A stretch of DNA of 64,000 nt from Megalopta genalis (taxonomy: Eukaryota; Arthropoda; Insecta; Hymenoptera; Halictidae): the NCBI RefSeq assembly GCF_051020955.1, contig NC_135013.1, forward strand, positions 36,471,302-36,535,301, in the 5' to 3' direction. A program made the translations under genes and the position numbers. This document shows positions 1-14,143 of this stretch, piece by piece. Position 1 is the first letter of the stretch. Each line of letters opens with the position of its first letter. Under the pieces are notes generated by a model. The model searched no databases. It was not told where the DNA came from and saw nothing but the letters and a program-made list of their open reading frames with translations.

Positions 1-1234
1 GTTATTTTGCCGGGAAACCGGTCGATTATACTTGACTTACTGTTTATCCGCGCCATGTTTTCGAACGTGGCGGGATTCCACGCTATACGATTTTTATCAG
101 CTGTGCCGTTTCTCGGTAATGTCTGCTGCATTATTGCAACTTGAGCCGGCAACTTGATTGTCGGTAACATTTCAATGTAACAAATCCACAATTTTATGTT
201 GCAAGACTCGCGAATTCTTATTATTGTTTCTATATTGTCGAGAAGTAATATTTTTAAAAAAGAATTTTATTAAAAGGGTATGTCGGATTTCAGGCACATG
301 TTCACTTTAGGAATAAAACTATCGATCACTAAATACGCCATACATACATACATACATTACTTTATGATTTTATACGATGACTTTAAATAACTTTATAATA
401 TAACTCTACGACAATTTGAAGCAGCGTAAAGATCGAAAGCATTTTAAAATGTCTATACATTATTTTCAATATATTAAATCGTTTAAACGAAGACTGAACT
501 TGCTATTTAGTTTCTATTTCCTGCAATTGATACAGACAATTTTCACTTTGCATAACAATCCGCAGTCGAGTAATGACAAGATCGGATCTATTCAGATTTC
601 ACGCGGTTTAAATTACACTTTATGGTCGAATAAAGAAACCGCTTTACAAAAACGACAAGGCTAGATCTACTCGAATTTCGTGGAATTGTTGCCGCGATGT
701 GTGCTCGAACAAAGAAACTGATTGCATCGCTGCTTGACGTACTAACAAACTTCGCGATAAAATAGTCGCGAAAGGTAGTCGCGAGAAAAACCGTGCGATG
801 CACAGTTACGATTCGATCCGGCTTTTCCCACACTGAAAAACGAGAAACCAGACAGCGGCAGACTTTCAGAAACAAAAGCAACAAACAGTCGGAAACAGGA
901 GTAGCGCCGCAGTTCTTCGAATAAATTGTTCTTCTGGTTGCACGCGAGCGAATCCGCGTGGCACAAGTCCCATTGACCTACGTCTATCCGAGGGGAGGAG
1001 AATGAAAGGCGACGTCGAGGATTTTGCTTTTTGGTATAGTGTTACGCCGGGTACGGTAGCATGATCCTAAACCGCACTATCTCGACCAGCGTAGTCGGAC
1101 ACGTTTCTTTCGGTGTCGAGCACAAGAGGACAGCAAGGTTAACCAATCTGTAACCGGTTCGCGACATTCGATTCCCTCGATTAACCGCGTCGATTCGGAC
1201 ACTGTCTGCTAGCCCACTGTCGCTGTTTCTATCT
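1..1234. other. Non-coding DNA, no gene recognised
   Basis: The first 660 bp are AT-rich. From about 660 to 1230 the CpG content is clearly higher, then the pyrimidine repeat begins. Short overlapping frames on both strands have no domain or conserved motif. Confidence 0.4.
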
Positions 1235-2762
<1,528 letters not shown>

Positions 2763-5700
2763 TGTTATCCGTGGATCTCCTGCAAAAGAAAATGCAGAAT
2801 GCTCGAGGCTCGCGTGCGTGCACTCTGCTCGATACATGTTACGCGAGACCGACCGGAAACGTCCACGCATGTGGTAGATCCGCTTAAGCGGGGAATTATA
2901 CGGTGAAGGTGGACGGTGCGCGATCGTAGGGTCAAGTTAGCCCCGGACCCTACGTACCGAGCCGCCGGCACTTAAGCACTTGAGTGTCCGGGTTGCCACG
3001 GTCAATTCTCTGCCTACATTCGATTCACTGGACAACCATGCTTCTGCAGGACCATGCTCGAAACTCGCCCGTTTAAGTAATAAGGGTGGACCTTGTTTTT
3101 GCACCGTCGCGTCGCGTCGATTGATTTCAGGACACGATGTATTGTGTCAGCCGATGAAAATAGAGTGGAAAGAGTGTGCGAAATTTGAGACGGATTGTAC
3201 GTTGGAAAACTGTGCTATGTCGAATTTAAATGTTTCATATTTTTGTAACCAATGTTTCTGGAATTTGTCTGTAACGAGAGGAATATGTTTTTTTGATAAT
3301 TAAATATATGGCCACTTCGAAGACAAGACTCGTGACTTAAGTTGATCTTAAATAATTAGCAAAAAGTAGATAATTACAAAATCTTGAATTGATTTTCAGA
3401 AAAATAATTTTTCTTTGGAATCTTGTTATGTTATTGCAAATTGTTCTGAGAAGCAGAAAACAGTTCGCAGACAGTACGAAACAGTCTTCATTAAAACGCG
3501 TATGATACATTGAAATTGATAAAAAGGCAGTTAAGATAATTAGAATATTTCCACTGTTATTCCTGCAGTCTTTATACTGTCCACACTTTACACATGGATA
3601 TTGCATCGTATTAAAACTTGCATTATATTGTACCCATATGCAGCATCTGGTAAATGCAGACAGAAATATCATTCTTATTTTTGAACGTACGAGACACGTT
3701 TCAGATAAAAGTTATAGTAATCAAAGAAGCAAATATGATGCGGAAGAAACAATATTTCATTTTTGAAATTTCTAAATAATGATTCGACGTCTTTTATGAA
3801 ACTTAACTCAACTTAAAATAACTTTTATAAATTTTACTGTTGCTTTTATAAATGAATATAAAACAGCTACTTTCAGCGCTCGTAAATCGTAAATTATAAA
3901 ACGTAACTTAAAATAACTTTTATACAATTTTTTATAAATCTTATTGTTGCTTTTATAAATGAATATAAAACAGCTGCTTTCAGCGCTCGTAATAGGTTAG
4001 CGGTTTGTTCATTTCAGTTTGGAGGCTCTGACGCTATATTTAAAACGAAGGAACGCTGAGTCGTAAATGTAAAAGCTACAGAATCCTCTAAATTGCTATA
4101 AAGTTGCTTCTAATTGTGGTCGGTAAGTCTTAATTATCGTCCACACCGTAAAATCGCTCTCCAACGAGACGTTCCGTATAATGTGCCCAATAAAACGACG
4201 CGCCATCGATAAACGAAAACGCGGACGAACATTGTTGCGCGGCTGAACACGTGTGACAGGCGAGAAATTAAAAACGAATTAAGAATCATTTAGCGGCGGG
4301 GCCTCATTTGAATTGCAGATACGGATCGGGCGTTATAATTTTTTCGCGGATCGGGCCGTCGTTAAACCGAGGTAGTATTACACGCCGTAGTCGTTACAAA
4401 ATGTTAGTCGTATCCTCATTTGAATACTTAATTAACTCACTCGGTGTCCTGCTAGCGACACGCTCCTCGTAATGAGCTTCGTATACGGGCGAGGCTGATA
4501 CCGAACGATCTTCGTACACAAATAATGATCTCGTTGTCGTCGCATCTTCGTCCCTGGAATTCTTGATAAATCTGGGCGTTTACTAAATAACATAAAAATT
4601 CGGAAATTTCTTTTTATAAAAAATTATTTATGTTAACACATATGTACGTGAAACAAGAGAAACTCGTAGTTCGCATGATAAATTACGTGTAGATGTCGGA
4701 TAAGCTTAAACAGGGACTAAACACGAATTTACGAGGTGTCGTGATACGTCAAATTTCAAATCGACAGGGTAAACCAGTGTTTTTGTTCGTAGATAAGATC
4801 GACATTAGTGCGTGGCACACGAACATTCTGTCGAGCAACGGAGTTGGGCATCTTTCGAAGAAAATGTTCGAGCAACGTTTCGGATAAATGTTCCGACAAA
4901 ATTGTTATTCGAACGACAATGTGAATAAATTTTTCGGACAAAATTATCTTCGGATAACGATACGAACAAATTCTTCGAATAACGATTTGAATAAGTTCTG
5001 CGAAGAAAATTGTGTTCGAATAATATTTCGCATAAATTCTACGAACGAATGAATTTAATAAGTAATCAAGTAATTGATCGATTTAACTATCCCGGGAGAA
5101 AATCGACCTAGCCGACTCGCGAATACCTCGAATACCAGTGCCGCGAGCAGTGCGCCGATGAAACTCAATGTTTCTCGTTTCATTAAAAAGCCAGCGAAAC
5201 AGCCGATCGATCGGCGGACGGCGTGTTTTTGTTGAGAGGAAATAGGTCTGTCGCGGGCATTGTTCACCCCGGGGCGTGCGTTAAATTGGCAGAAACGTGT
5301 ATCGGGGTGTAATGCGTCGGCTCTTTCGATAGCAGAACTTCGTTGCCCCTCTTCTAATAAAAAGGGGAAGCGGATGACGTCATTCCCGTATCCATAACTC
5401 GGGCTGAGAGGATCCGGTGCTCGGCATCAGGCTATCCTAACACGCGTTCTCATCGTGGAGCGTGGAAGAACATCGCTCGGACATGTTGGCCACGCGTGTC
5501 ACGGATTTACGCCCCCGCATTACGAACGGAATCGTTCGCGAACGGTTACAGGCGTTTTTTTCTCTCCTTCGAGACGAAGTCTCGCAGCGATTAAAAATAA
5601 TTGCTGTTTATTGTCCGGCTAATTAGAGTGGAACCTTGTCCCTACCGACCGGCCCGAGACGCTGCTCGAGTAATCGAGAGTTTTTTAATTGCCGCGAAAA

Positions 5701-6845
5701 AGAACATTGTTAATCCCAGAATTATCCGGAGTTCCGTCGCGGAATTTAATAACTTCCTCAATTCCTCGTTTCACTTCCTAATTGTCCCCCTGTCACGCTG
5801 CGACGTTCTCTTTGTAACGGCGACTATTCCGTTGGAATCTTCTAGACGATGAAAGAAAGAGATTATGCCGAGTAACAGGCCTGGGTGAAAACGTTTCAAC
5901 GAAGAAATTCAAACATTTGCGGATACTGTTTCTCACGGCTGTGTTACATACGCTTCGTTTGAAACAGTAATTTATTTCTGTATTAAATGAGATACCGGTT
6001 GAAATGCTCGATTGATTTTATAAAGATATAATAAACATTTGAAACGTATAATATTTTATAACGCGAGCCTGAAATACTTCATTGAAATAAATATTTTCTT
6101 TATTGTGCATATATCTCTTCTTCCATAGGTTTATTTTCTCTCATAAATGCGGATCGTGTAAGAAATAGAATTTCAAAGAATTAAAAGAAATTTCGACACA
6201 CACGAAATTATATACTATTTCTTAAGATAATACTACTTCAGTTAATAATCTTCTTTACCGCAACATAAATAACTGTTTTCAATACACGCACTTATCTCTA
6301 CGACGTTAAATCATCCTTTATCTTGTGTATTCTAATTACGTAGTTCATTTCTTATCGTTTGTATCAGTTAGTTTCATTGAATAAAGTTCTACGCGTGTTC
6401 AAAGTACGGCGCGCATCAGTTTCGGTGAAAAACCGCAGTCTAATAATCCCGTAAAAATTGGAGACGCAGGAGCAACGGGCAGGTTTTCGCCTGTTTTTCG
6501 GCCGATACAAGTAATCGATGTTGGGACGCAGAAACTGGAACCATTTCCCCAATATCGGGGAACAACCTGCACTCTCCTGTTAACCATTAGTTGCGAACGC
6601 AATCGATATTCGACGCGCGTGTGTCGCAGGGGACACGAAGAAGTGGGGGATTCGAACAGCAAAAAAAGCATTTCTTAACAGTTCGATAGTAGGCCCGCAT
6701 GCAATATCGATCAAGCCGGCTGGTAAATTGGACCAAGAACTGGGTGGTCGTTGTTGGTCAGGCGTGAAGGCGGGTTTCCCTTCTGATCGTGAGTCACTGT
6801 GCCCGTCGACCCAAAACTCTGGTTTGCTGCTCGACAGAGTTCGAC
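2763..6845. other. Non-coding DNA with CpG-rich and AT-rich patches
   Basis: No gene recognised. Notable parts are a CpG-rich patch at 2770-3120, an imperfect 107-bp duplication at about 3800-3990 (marker GAATATAAAACAGCT at 3854 and 3961), and a run of TTCGAATAA-like words at 4860-5050. Further CpG-rich patches lie at 5060-5560 and 6400-6840. Confidence 0.4.
3800..3992 (+). repeat. Direct duplication, about 107 bp period, two copies
   Basis: The stretch with TTGCTTTTATAAATGAATA, AACAGCT and TTTCAGCGCTCGTAA occurs twice, 107 bp apart, with few changes. It is a local tandem duplication with no coding content. Confidence 0.8.
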
Positions 6846-7410
6846 ATATCTTATTCGAATAACGAATGCAATTTTATTTAGATTTTATTTCATAGAATTT
6901 ATTCGAAATATCATTCGAATAAAATTATATTCGAAATATTATTCGAATAAAATTGTATTCGAAATATCGTTCGAATAAAATTATATTCGAAATATTATTC
7001 GAATAAAATTGTATTCGAAATATCGTTCGAATAAAATTGTATTCGAAATATCGTTCGAATAAAATTGCATTCGAAATATCGTTCGAATAAAATTGCATTC
7101 GAAATATCATTCGAATAAAATCGTATTCGAAATATCGTTCGAATAAAATCGTATTCGAAATATCGTTCGAATAAAATCGTATTCGAAATATCGTTCGAAT
7201 AAAATCGTATTCGAAATATCGTTCGAATAAAATCGTATTCGAAATATCGTTCGAATAAAATTGTATTCGAAATATCGTTCGAATAAAATTGTATTCGAAA
7301 TATCGTTCGAATAAAATTGTATTCGAAATATCGTTCGAATAAAATTGTATTCGAAATATTGTTCGAATAAAATTGTATTCGAAATATTATACGAATAAAA
7401 TTGTATTTGA
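6846..7410 (+). repeat. 28-bp satellite array (about 20 copies)
   Basis: A unit of 28 bp built from GAATAAAATTGTATTCGAAA plus TATCGTTC repeats with regular spacing (the word GTTCGA at 7025 and 7053, and so on). Copies vary mainly at the base after AAAAT and in CGTTC versus ATTC. Because 28 is not a multiple of 3, the minus-strand frames through it read as a 28-residue peptide repeat that is not a protein. The array decays into looser ATTCGAAGAATTTATTC words up to 7580. Confidence 0.95.
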
Positions 7411-9405
7411 TGATTTTAATCGAATACAAAGAAAATTTTATTCGAAGAATTTATTCGATTCGTTATTCAAAAGAAACTTTATTCGAAGAATTTATTCAAA
7501 AGAAACTTTATTCGAAGAATTTATTCAAATCGTTATTCGAAGAATTTATTCGGATAAAATTTTATTGAAAATGTTGTTCGGGTAGAATTTGTTCTTATTT
7601 CTGTATCGTGAAAAAATTGACCTAAAGGGTCACACAGAATCGAAGGATTTCCTCGATTTAGCGAGGAGGTCAGGAGGTTCTCGGGCATGAAATTTAATGA
7701 ACTTTTCGTTCGGCAATTGTAACTAACCGCTAATGAGAGCCGGGTGTTCTCAAGGGCGTGCGTGTCCGTACACTTCGGACGTCTTCTTGGCGCAGTAACC
7801 CGGGTACAGATGTTTTAGCGAAGTGACTTTCACTTACGGTGCGCAGAGGAATTCCGGGTAATGAACTTGCAATACAAAGATTAAGAGATCGCTTCTGTAA
7901 CAGTATACTCTCAAAACAGAATCCTTGTAACGCCTCGAAAGCAAAAGCGTTTGGATACGCTGTTGTCGCGGGCACGTACGTTCGACAAAGTTCTGAATCA
8001 TAGCAACACGTTTGTTCCAGAAATTGTATTTCCGTAAACCGGCTAATCTATTTCTGGTTTCTCGCAGTTACGAACAATGGACTTTGCCTTATAAAGTTGA
8101 TGCGTTGGGTTTTGAACCGCGAAATCACAAGGAACAGCACCTAGAAATATATCTGGTAGATTTACCAATGCAATATTTATTATTTATTTAATTCTTTATT
8201 CCGTAGCTTTCGACTTTGAAAGTCTTCCGGTTACATCGAGTCTTTATCCTAAACTTCTTACATAACTCTACTACGTCGTATCGCTTAAAGTAGTTTAAAT
8301 ATATGTTTTATAATCATTTCTCTCGCACAGCTTAATCGCAACAGAAATATACGAATGCAATATGAATGCAATTTGTATAATCATAATAATATTACAACAA
8401 TTAATGAGAAATAGAAATAATTACTTTCTTGCAAGTTGTAATCCGAAAATTTGTCAGAAACATTTTTGTATCGTAAATCTTAAGTTTTATTCTTGAATAA
8501 TAGATCCTATACTAGTTAGTTTAATACTATGTCAATAACAGAACTGCTTAATGAAATAATTCTTTATTGTAGAAATTAGATTATTTCAATACTCGAATAT
8601 CATACTATAAATTATATTTTATTTATATTAATATTTATATATTTATATTCTATTTTATTTTTAACTTCTGTAATATTCTTATAATTAGCAGCTTGGCCTG
8701 ACATTTGCATTCTGTTTCGCTGTTGATTACGTGCTTCATTATCGTACCCATAACTCGATAATATTACGTAAAATATAATAACTGTGCAGAGACACGAACT
8801 GGACAACAGTTACTCATCACGAATGAAAATGCATTCGCGCGGAACCTCTTTAAATCATTGTTCTCGCGACATTTTTCTGCGTGTGCACGAAACACGAGCA
8901 GAACGCCGCGCGCTATAAATACTTGATGGGAAGATGTGCCCGATGCTCTTGCTAACGCGTACCCATCGGTATAATTTATTCAACCTGTTGTTAGTAACCT
9001 CAACGACTCATATCCTTCCTCTATCGGTGACCTAAATATAGAGGGATGAGCTACCTGAGCGTAGTTCATCGACACGACGACGCGTGATCGTAAAGAGATT
9101 ATGTCACCGATGAATAAATCGCCGGTTATTTTAAAAAGTGCAATTGAACACGTTCATTCTTACATTTATTTTCATCGAAAAAATATTCGACAAATAAACA
9201 AAATTTATTATCGATAAAACGAAATGATATCAATGAACAAAAAATATTGAAATGAATTATTATTGACAAATTTTCAAAATCGGTTGTGACATTCATTGAT
9301 TACGTTGACATCGTTTTAATAAATTCATGTGTGGATATATTTGCAAGAGACTGTTCTTTGCGAGACAAATAATGAATGAAACAACGAATTTAATATTAAA
9401 TTAAT
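7411..9405. other. Non-coding DNA after the 28-bp satellite
   Basis: The first 170 bp are decayed satellite words. The rest alternates CpG-richer (7620-7990, 8800-9100) and AT-rich stretches. No domain-bearing frame is seen. Confidence 0.4.
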
Positions 9406-9645
9406 ATAATAGTAAAAATAATAATAAATTGAAGGTAGTAAAAGTAATAATAAATTAAGAGTAGGTAGTAAATGTAATAATAAATTAAAAGTAGGTAGTA
9501 AATGTACTAATAAATTAAAAGTAGGTAATGAATGTAATAATAAATTACAAATAGGTAGTAAAAGGAATAATAAATTCAAGCTGATAAAAGTAATAATAAA
9601 TTCAAGCTAATAAAAGTGAGAATAAATTGAAAGCAATAAAATTAA
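9406..9645 (+). repeat. Degenerate 30-bp AT-rich tandem repeat
   Basis: Words of the form AATAATAAATTAAAAGTAGG followed by TAGTAAATGT recur about every 30 bp, seven or eight times, with decay toward the right. The minus-strand frame of Leu-rich repeats here is a by-product. Confidence 0.85.
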
Positions 9646-11826
9646 TAACACATATTCTGTTTCCCCGTTATCGTGCATTTTTCTAAAAGTCGCATATCTA
9701 ATTATCGTAAGAGAATTTCGCGAAGCTCTTATTCGATCGCATATTCATGTCTTCCGCGAGGCTAAAAAGAAACCTTCCTCGAGCATCGCGTGACTACCGG
9801 CAGACATCGCGCGATTTCAAAGCATAAACGGCACCGTTTATAGAGCTGTCGTGGCTCCGAATTGGGAACACGGAGACAGAACTGGTGCATGTCATAACAA
9901 ACTTTCTTTTAAGTCACTATCGTTCTGTCAAAACGTTGCTACCTACTGATCATAGTATGTATGTATTGGCTAAGTTTGTAACATCGTATCGAACATAAAT
10001 CTTGAAGTTAAGTGAAACCGATCACGATCCGTCAACTCGTCACGCGAACCTAGTTCCCGGCGATTTTCGTTCGAACTTTGTTACCGACAGCACAATTATA
10101 AGTAAAACCGTCTAACAACATTAGGACGTTGTTGTATTATGAGCAGCTTAACTTGTACAACTTCGTGCCACGATTTCTTTAAAAAATAATTGTTTATCCT
10201 TTATGTTATTTATTTATCAAGATCGCATCAACAGCTAGATCATCAGTATACTGCGGATATTTATGCATAATAAGAATATGCTACGTCAATTCTAAGAAAC
10301 AGTGGTTAAATAAAAATCTATTTCTTCTTTTAATTAGCTCGATGAAGTTGGAAATGATGTAACAATTTTGTTCAATTCTTCAGATATCTTCGCCGCTCGG
10401 TTTTTATATTTTATATTATATTTATATTTTATTATATAAATCTCTCGGGTTTAAAAAATGTAAGAACGTGAACAATATTTTTGTTTATATTCAGACATTC
10501 CGTTAGAGTACCAGGTAGATTTTTAAAAATATAATCGAATGCTTGCAGAAACATCGTCTTCCCTTGAATGCTTCTTAATTGGACCAACAATGTGAAACCT
10601 TTTTCGTAGCCTAATATTACCAACAAAAATTTCTCTATCTCGCCAACAATCGCAGTTGTCATTTAAACTGAAAATGCTCGCAGGATCAGCCTTCAATGGC
10701 AAGATCGAAGCAGTTGTCTTTATTCCCGAGGAACAAATCGCAAACAAATCTGTCTTTCTCCGCTCGTCAACATCTCGCCCGAATCGAGCCTTGAAACCTT
10801 TCATAGCGCACAATACTAACTCATCGTAAGCGCTGACAGATTCAACGGCGATCACGTTTCGAGATTAAATTCTGCAGATACAAGAGAGAAGCAGCAGCGT
10901 ATTACGATATCCGAGGCGTCCGTCTGAAATGTGCTCGATTATCAACGCCGCGGTGGATCTCCTAAATAAGGCCGACGGAACGCCGCGTGTGGATGCCGGT
11001 CGAGGGTCGAGTGCGGCTTCTGTGAATGTCGGAAACGGTGTTTTATCGAGCCGAGGAGGCCCGGTCGGGTATCGTTATCGGGCAACGAGGCGGAATCGTC
11101 GCCAGGTTAGCAGCAAACGACGACGACGACGACGACGTGTTCTGTGTGTCCTCCTCTCGTCGGTTATTGCCTCCACGGCGCTCGCTCGCTCGTGACTGCA
11201 ACGTGAAATATTTAACGAACGGGAAATTTAGGTCGTGGTACTGCGCCAACTTACGTGCACGTGCTACTTGGCCAGGTAATCCGGGACACACCGTGTTTCC
11301 CAGCGGTTCCGGCGAAACGGCGTTCACCTCGTTCCCTCGCTCAGATTCACCCGCGAACAGACATTTTTACTGGCCGCCGCACGTGCCTCCCTCCGGCCGC
11401 GGACTTCTTTTTCTTTGAGCCTCGCCGAACAAAGCTCCACCTGAAAAATATTTCGTCCAATCCAATTTGGGCGCTCTTCGAAGCCACGCAACGTCTGGCT
11501 GACCTATTTCACAAACCGCCGTATTATCGGGGATCGCCGGTGCTGCGCACGAATACTTGGGACACGCTCTGGAATCGGCTTTGATTTTTATTTTATTACA
11601 AGCAGTCTTTTTTTATCGGGAATAGGGTGAATTTGGTCGAGCTACTCTTTCTTCGAAAATTCGATTTATTTCTTTTCCACGGATCTTTCATGCGGGCCTG
11701 GGTAAAAATATTTCAACTAAGAGGCATACAAATATTTGCAAATAATATTTCTTTTAACTGTGTCGCGTATGCTGCATTTGATATAGTAGTTTGTTTCTGT
11801 ATTGAATGAAATTCTAATTCACATAT
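9646..11826. other. Non-coding DNA with a CpG-rich block
   Basis: AT-rich up to about 10700, then strongly CpG-rich from 10900 to 11420, including a (CGA)n run at 11117-11140. Overlapping frames on both strands in the CpG-rich block are typical of GC-rich DNA and show no domain. It could be a promoter of an unseen exon, for example of SCAR/WAVE, but nothing proves this. Confidence 0.35.
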
Positions 11827-12154
11827 TTAACACGTTGGCTGCCGTGGGGGTCACTGGTGACCGGCACTCGACTTGGCTACAGCGCCGTGGGGGCCACCGG
11901 TGACCGGCGACGCGACGAATAGTTAAAATACATAATTAGGGTAAACATCGATACGCATAAATTTTTAAATAATATAATATTATAATAATTGTAATTTATT
12001 ACAATGCGCCACGAAAAATGCATAAAACAAGTTTATACAACTAAACTTATCTGCTGTAAATAATGTTTCAACATAATATGCATCGCATAATGAAAAATTC
12101 ATGTTGGCGCCTTGGGCAAGTCACGTAAAATTCGCGCGGCAGCCAACGTGTTAA
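11827..12154. mobile_element. TTAA-flanked MITE (piggyBac type), 328 bp
   Basis: Both ends carry TTAA followed by matching inverted ends: TTAACACGTTGGCTGCCG on the left and the same 18 bases on the opposite strand on the right. TTAA duplication is the hallmark of piggyBac transposition. The left arm holds two copies of a GC-rich GCCGTGGGGG..ACCGG unit about 45 bp apart. There is no transposase, so movement would need one from elsewhere. Confidence 0.85.
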
Positions 12155-12209
12155 TTTATATATTATATAACATATATGGTTACGTGACATAGGTGCATAT
12201 GTCATAATA

Positions 12210-12450
12210 TACAGGGTGTTCCGTTTAACGGAGTATACGTAGTCGTAATACGAATAAGAGAATGTATGGCTTGGTTTAAAAGCAATCAAGTTGATCTTGA
12301 AATATCCTCCACCATTATGTAAATGAAAAATTTGTTGATACTACGTGAGACAGCTTTTTATGCTGAACAGCTGTTGTATAAACATATTTTTCGTAGCCTC
12401 GACCTATTCCGAGATATTTCACTGTACTCAGTTACACGAAACACCCTGTA
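12210..12450. mobile_element. TA-flanked MITE with TACAGGGTGTTC ends (Tc1/mariner-like), 241 bp
   Basis: The left end TACAGGGTGTTCCGTTTAAC pairs with the right end GTTACACGAAACACCCTGTA in reverse orientation. The outermost TA is the likely target duplication. Non-coding interior. It is the same end type as the elements at 29251 and 44076. Confidence 0.75.
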
Positions 12451-13439
12451 CGTGATTATATATAATAATATGTATTATAATAAAATTACGTAATATATAT
12501 TATAATAAAACATATTTAAAATCTATATTTTACGATCCCGAAGTACTTAATTGAAATAAAATTATCTTCACTTATGTAGATGTGTACGATGATGTAAAAA
12601 TCGTTTTTGAACCTGATATAACAATGTTTGCGTCACCGAGTTCGAGTGCAAAGGGTGAATATACACTTCTGACTTTGTAACGTCCTAGCCCGTGCCGGGA
12701 CGAACTGGACGACCTACTGCACCATGACCTTAAAGCTTGTAACAACGCTAAAACAATTTCGGACACGATAAACGGGTTTCCAGCCTACCGTGCGACGGGA
12801 CGGTCGAAAGAGGCGTCCGGCGAACCGGCGTCGCGGTTAACAAAGAGCTTATGCTAATGGCCGACGTGCGGCGATTTTGCAATATCAGCCGAACAGCACG
12901 CGTGCCTCGAATCGAATCTACGACGTGGGACCGTGAACGGTGAACGTTCAAGCGTTCCACGCACACACGCCTGGAATTCCACGTTTCCACCGTGGTGACA
13001 TTCCTGAGGCCTTCTCCGTCGCGTTTTGCCTCGCTCCTCGGACAATTGAGTCGCAACGCGGCCATTTGTCGATCTGCTGCGATACACCACTACGGCGAAC
13101 CGAGGCGAAGCACCTTGCGAAACCCAGACCTCAGGATCGAACGGGACGCTTTTGTAACAGGTGATTGTTTGCGGTAATTAGCCGTCGGCTGCACCGCCGG
13201 TGTGTCGTCGTGCTCCGTCGATCATTCGGACGAGTAGCGACTATCTATTAGCTTGTCTGGAAATGAATCGCGGTTTTCCGATCTGCTGTGCTCGGGCTGT
13301 TTGCACGGCAGACGTTTCCAGTGTACGGCGCGAGGTACCGGTGTTGCTCGATCGCTTACGTTTAGTTTCCGTTGGGAAGGATGAGAACGGCTTTTTGAGT
13401 TCATTGGACGAAATGACGAGATACATACTTAGTATATTA
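12451..13439. other. Non-coding DNA, CpG-rich from 12690 to 13410
   Basis: Several short overlapping frames on both strands occur in the CpG-rich part, none with a domain or family motif. No repeat seen. Confidence 0.4.
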
Positions 13440-13673
13440 TTAACACTTTGACGGCCGCGCGAGAAACCTCAAGAGTTTCACAAAATTAAAGTATTAAATA
13501 CAATTGAATTATAATTGCAAAATAAAGTTATATGACATCAGTTACTTTTTTTTAGCATTCTTACCTCTTGCTAATCTTAATAAAATTGAGAAACTAGAAT
13601 GGATTAGCGTGAAAATGAATTTTTTAATAATTCCGTAACCCACATATGGATGACGCAGCAGTCAAAGTGTTAA
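13440..13673. mobile_element. TTAA-flanked MITE (piggyBac type), 234 bp
   Basis: Left end TTAACACTTTGACGGC and, on the opposite strand, right end TTAACACTTTGACTGC. The ends resemble those of the 11827 element (TTAACACGTTGGCTGCC), so the two may share a transposase. AT-rich non-coding interior. Confidence 0.8.
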
Positions 13674-13818
13674 GGTGTTACTTCATCGACTATTATTTCG
13701 TCGACATCTAATTTCGTGTAATTTTAACCCGGGCCTGGCCAGCAAATGCTGTACATAATGATTCAATTATTGAGGTTTACATTATCGTTCAAATTATATC
13801 AAGTAAATTTGTTATTAC

Positions 13819-14028
13819 TAGACTGTGGTTTTTGATGGAAATTAAGAATTGTCTGCATTAGTTGCAAGAAATAGAAACTAAATAGCAAGTCCGTTATATC
13901 ATGTCCATTCAGTCAATTTAATCGATGACAAACAATACATTGATTATTATATATATTATTTTATGATATTTATTATATATATTTTATAATATATATTTAT
14001 ATATTTTTATTTATATGTATATTTTATG

Positions 14029-14060
<32 letters not shown>

Positions 14061-14143
14061 ATTATATATATTATTTTAATCTTTCTACTGTTTTAAATTG
14101 TCGCCATCCAATTTTGTCAGAAATTCGTCAAATGCGCGGTCTA
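13819..14143. mobile_element. Inverted-repeat element with TAGACYGCGG ends, about 325 bp
   Basis: The left end TAGACTGTGGTTTTTGATGG and the right end TCAAATGCGCGGTCTA are inverted copies with mismatches. Inside is a (AT)n run at 14029-14056. The right arm (ATCTTTCTACTGTTTTAAAT) matches the element in SCAR/WAVE intron 2 near 30760, showing a dispersed family. Confidence 0.65.

Noticed and set aside
6630..6680. GGATTCGAAC word resembling a tRNA T-arm
   Set aside because: No matching D-arm, anticodon arm or acceptor stem could be placed around it.
6925..7429. Minus-strand frames with a 28-residue repeating peptide (IRTIFRIQFYSNDISN type)
   Set aside because: The DNA is a 28-bp satellite; the peptide periodicity is forced by the repeat length.
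10432..10855. Overlapping minus-strand frames of 76 and 110 aa
   Set aside because: No recognisable motif and no splice signals linking them to other exons; left as unannotated.
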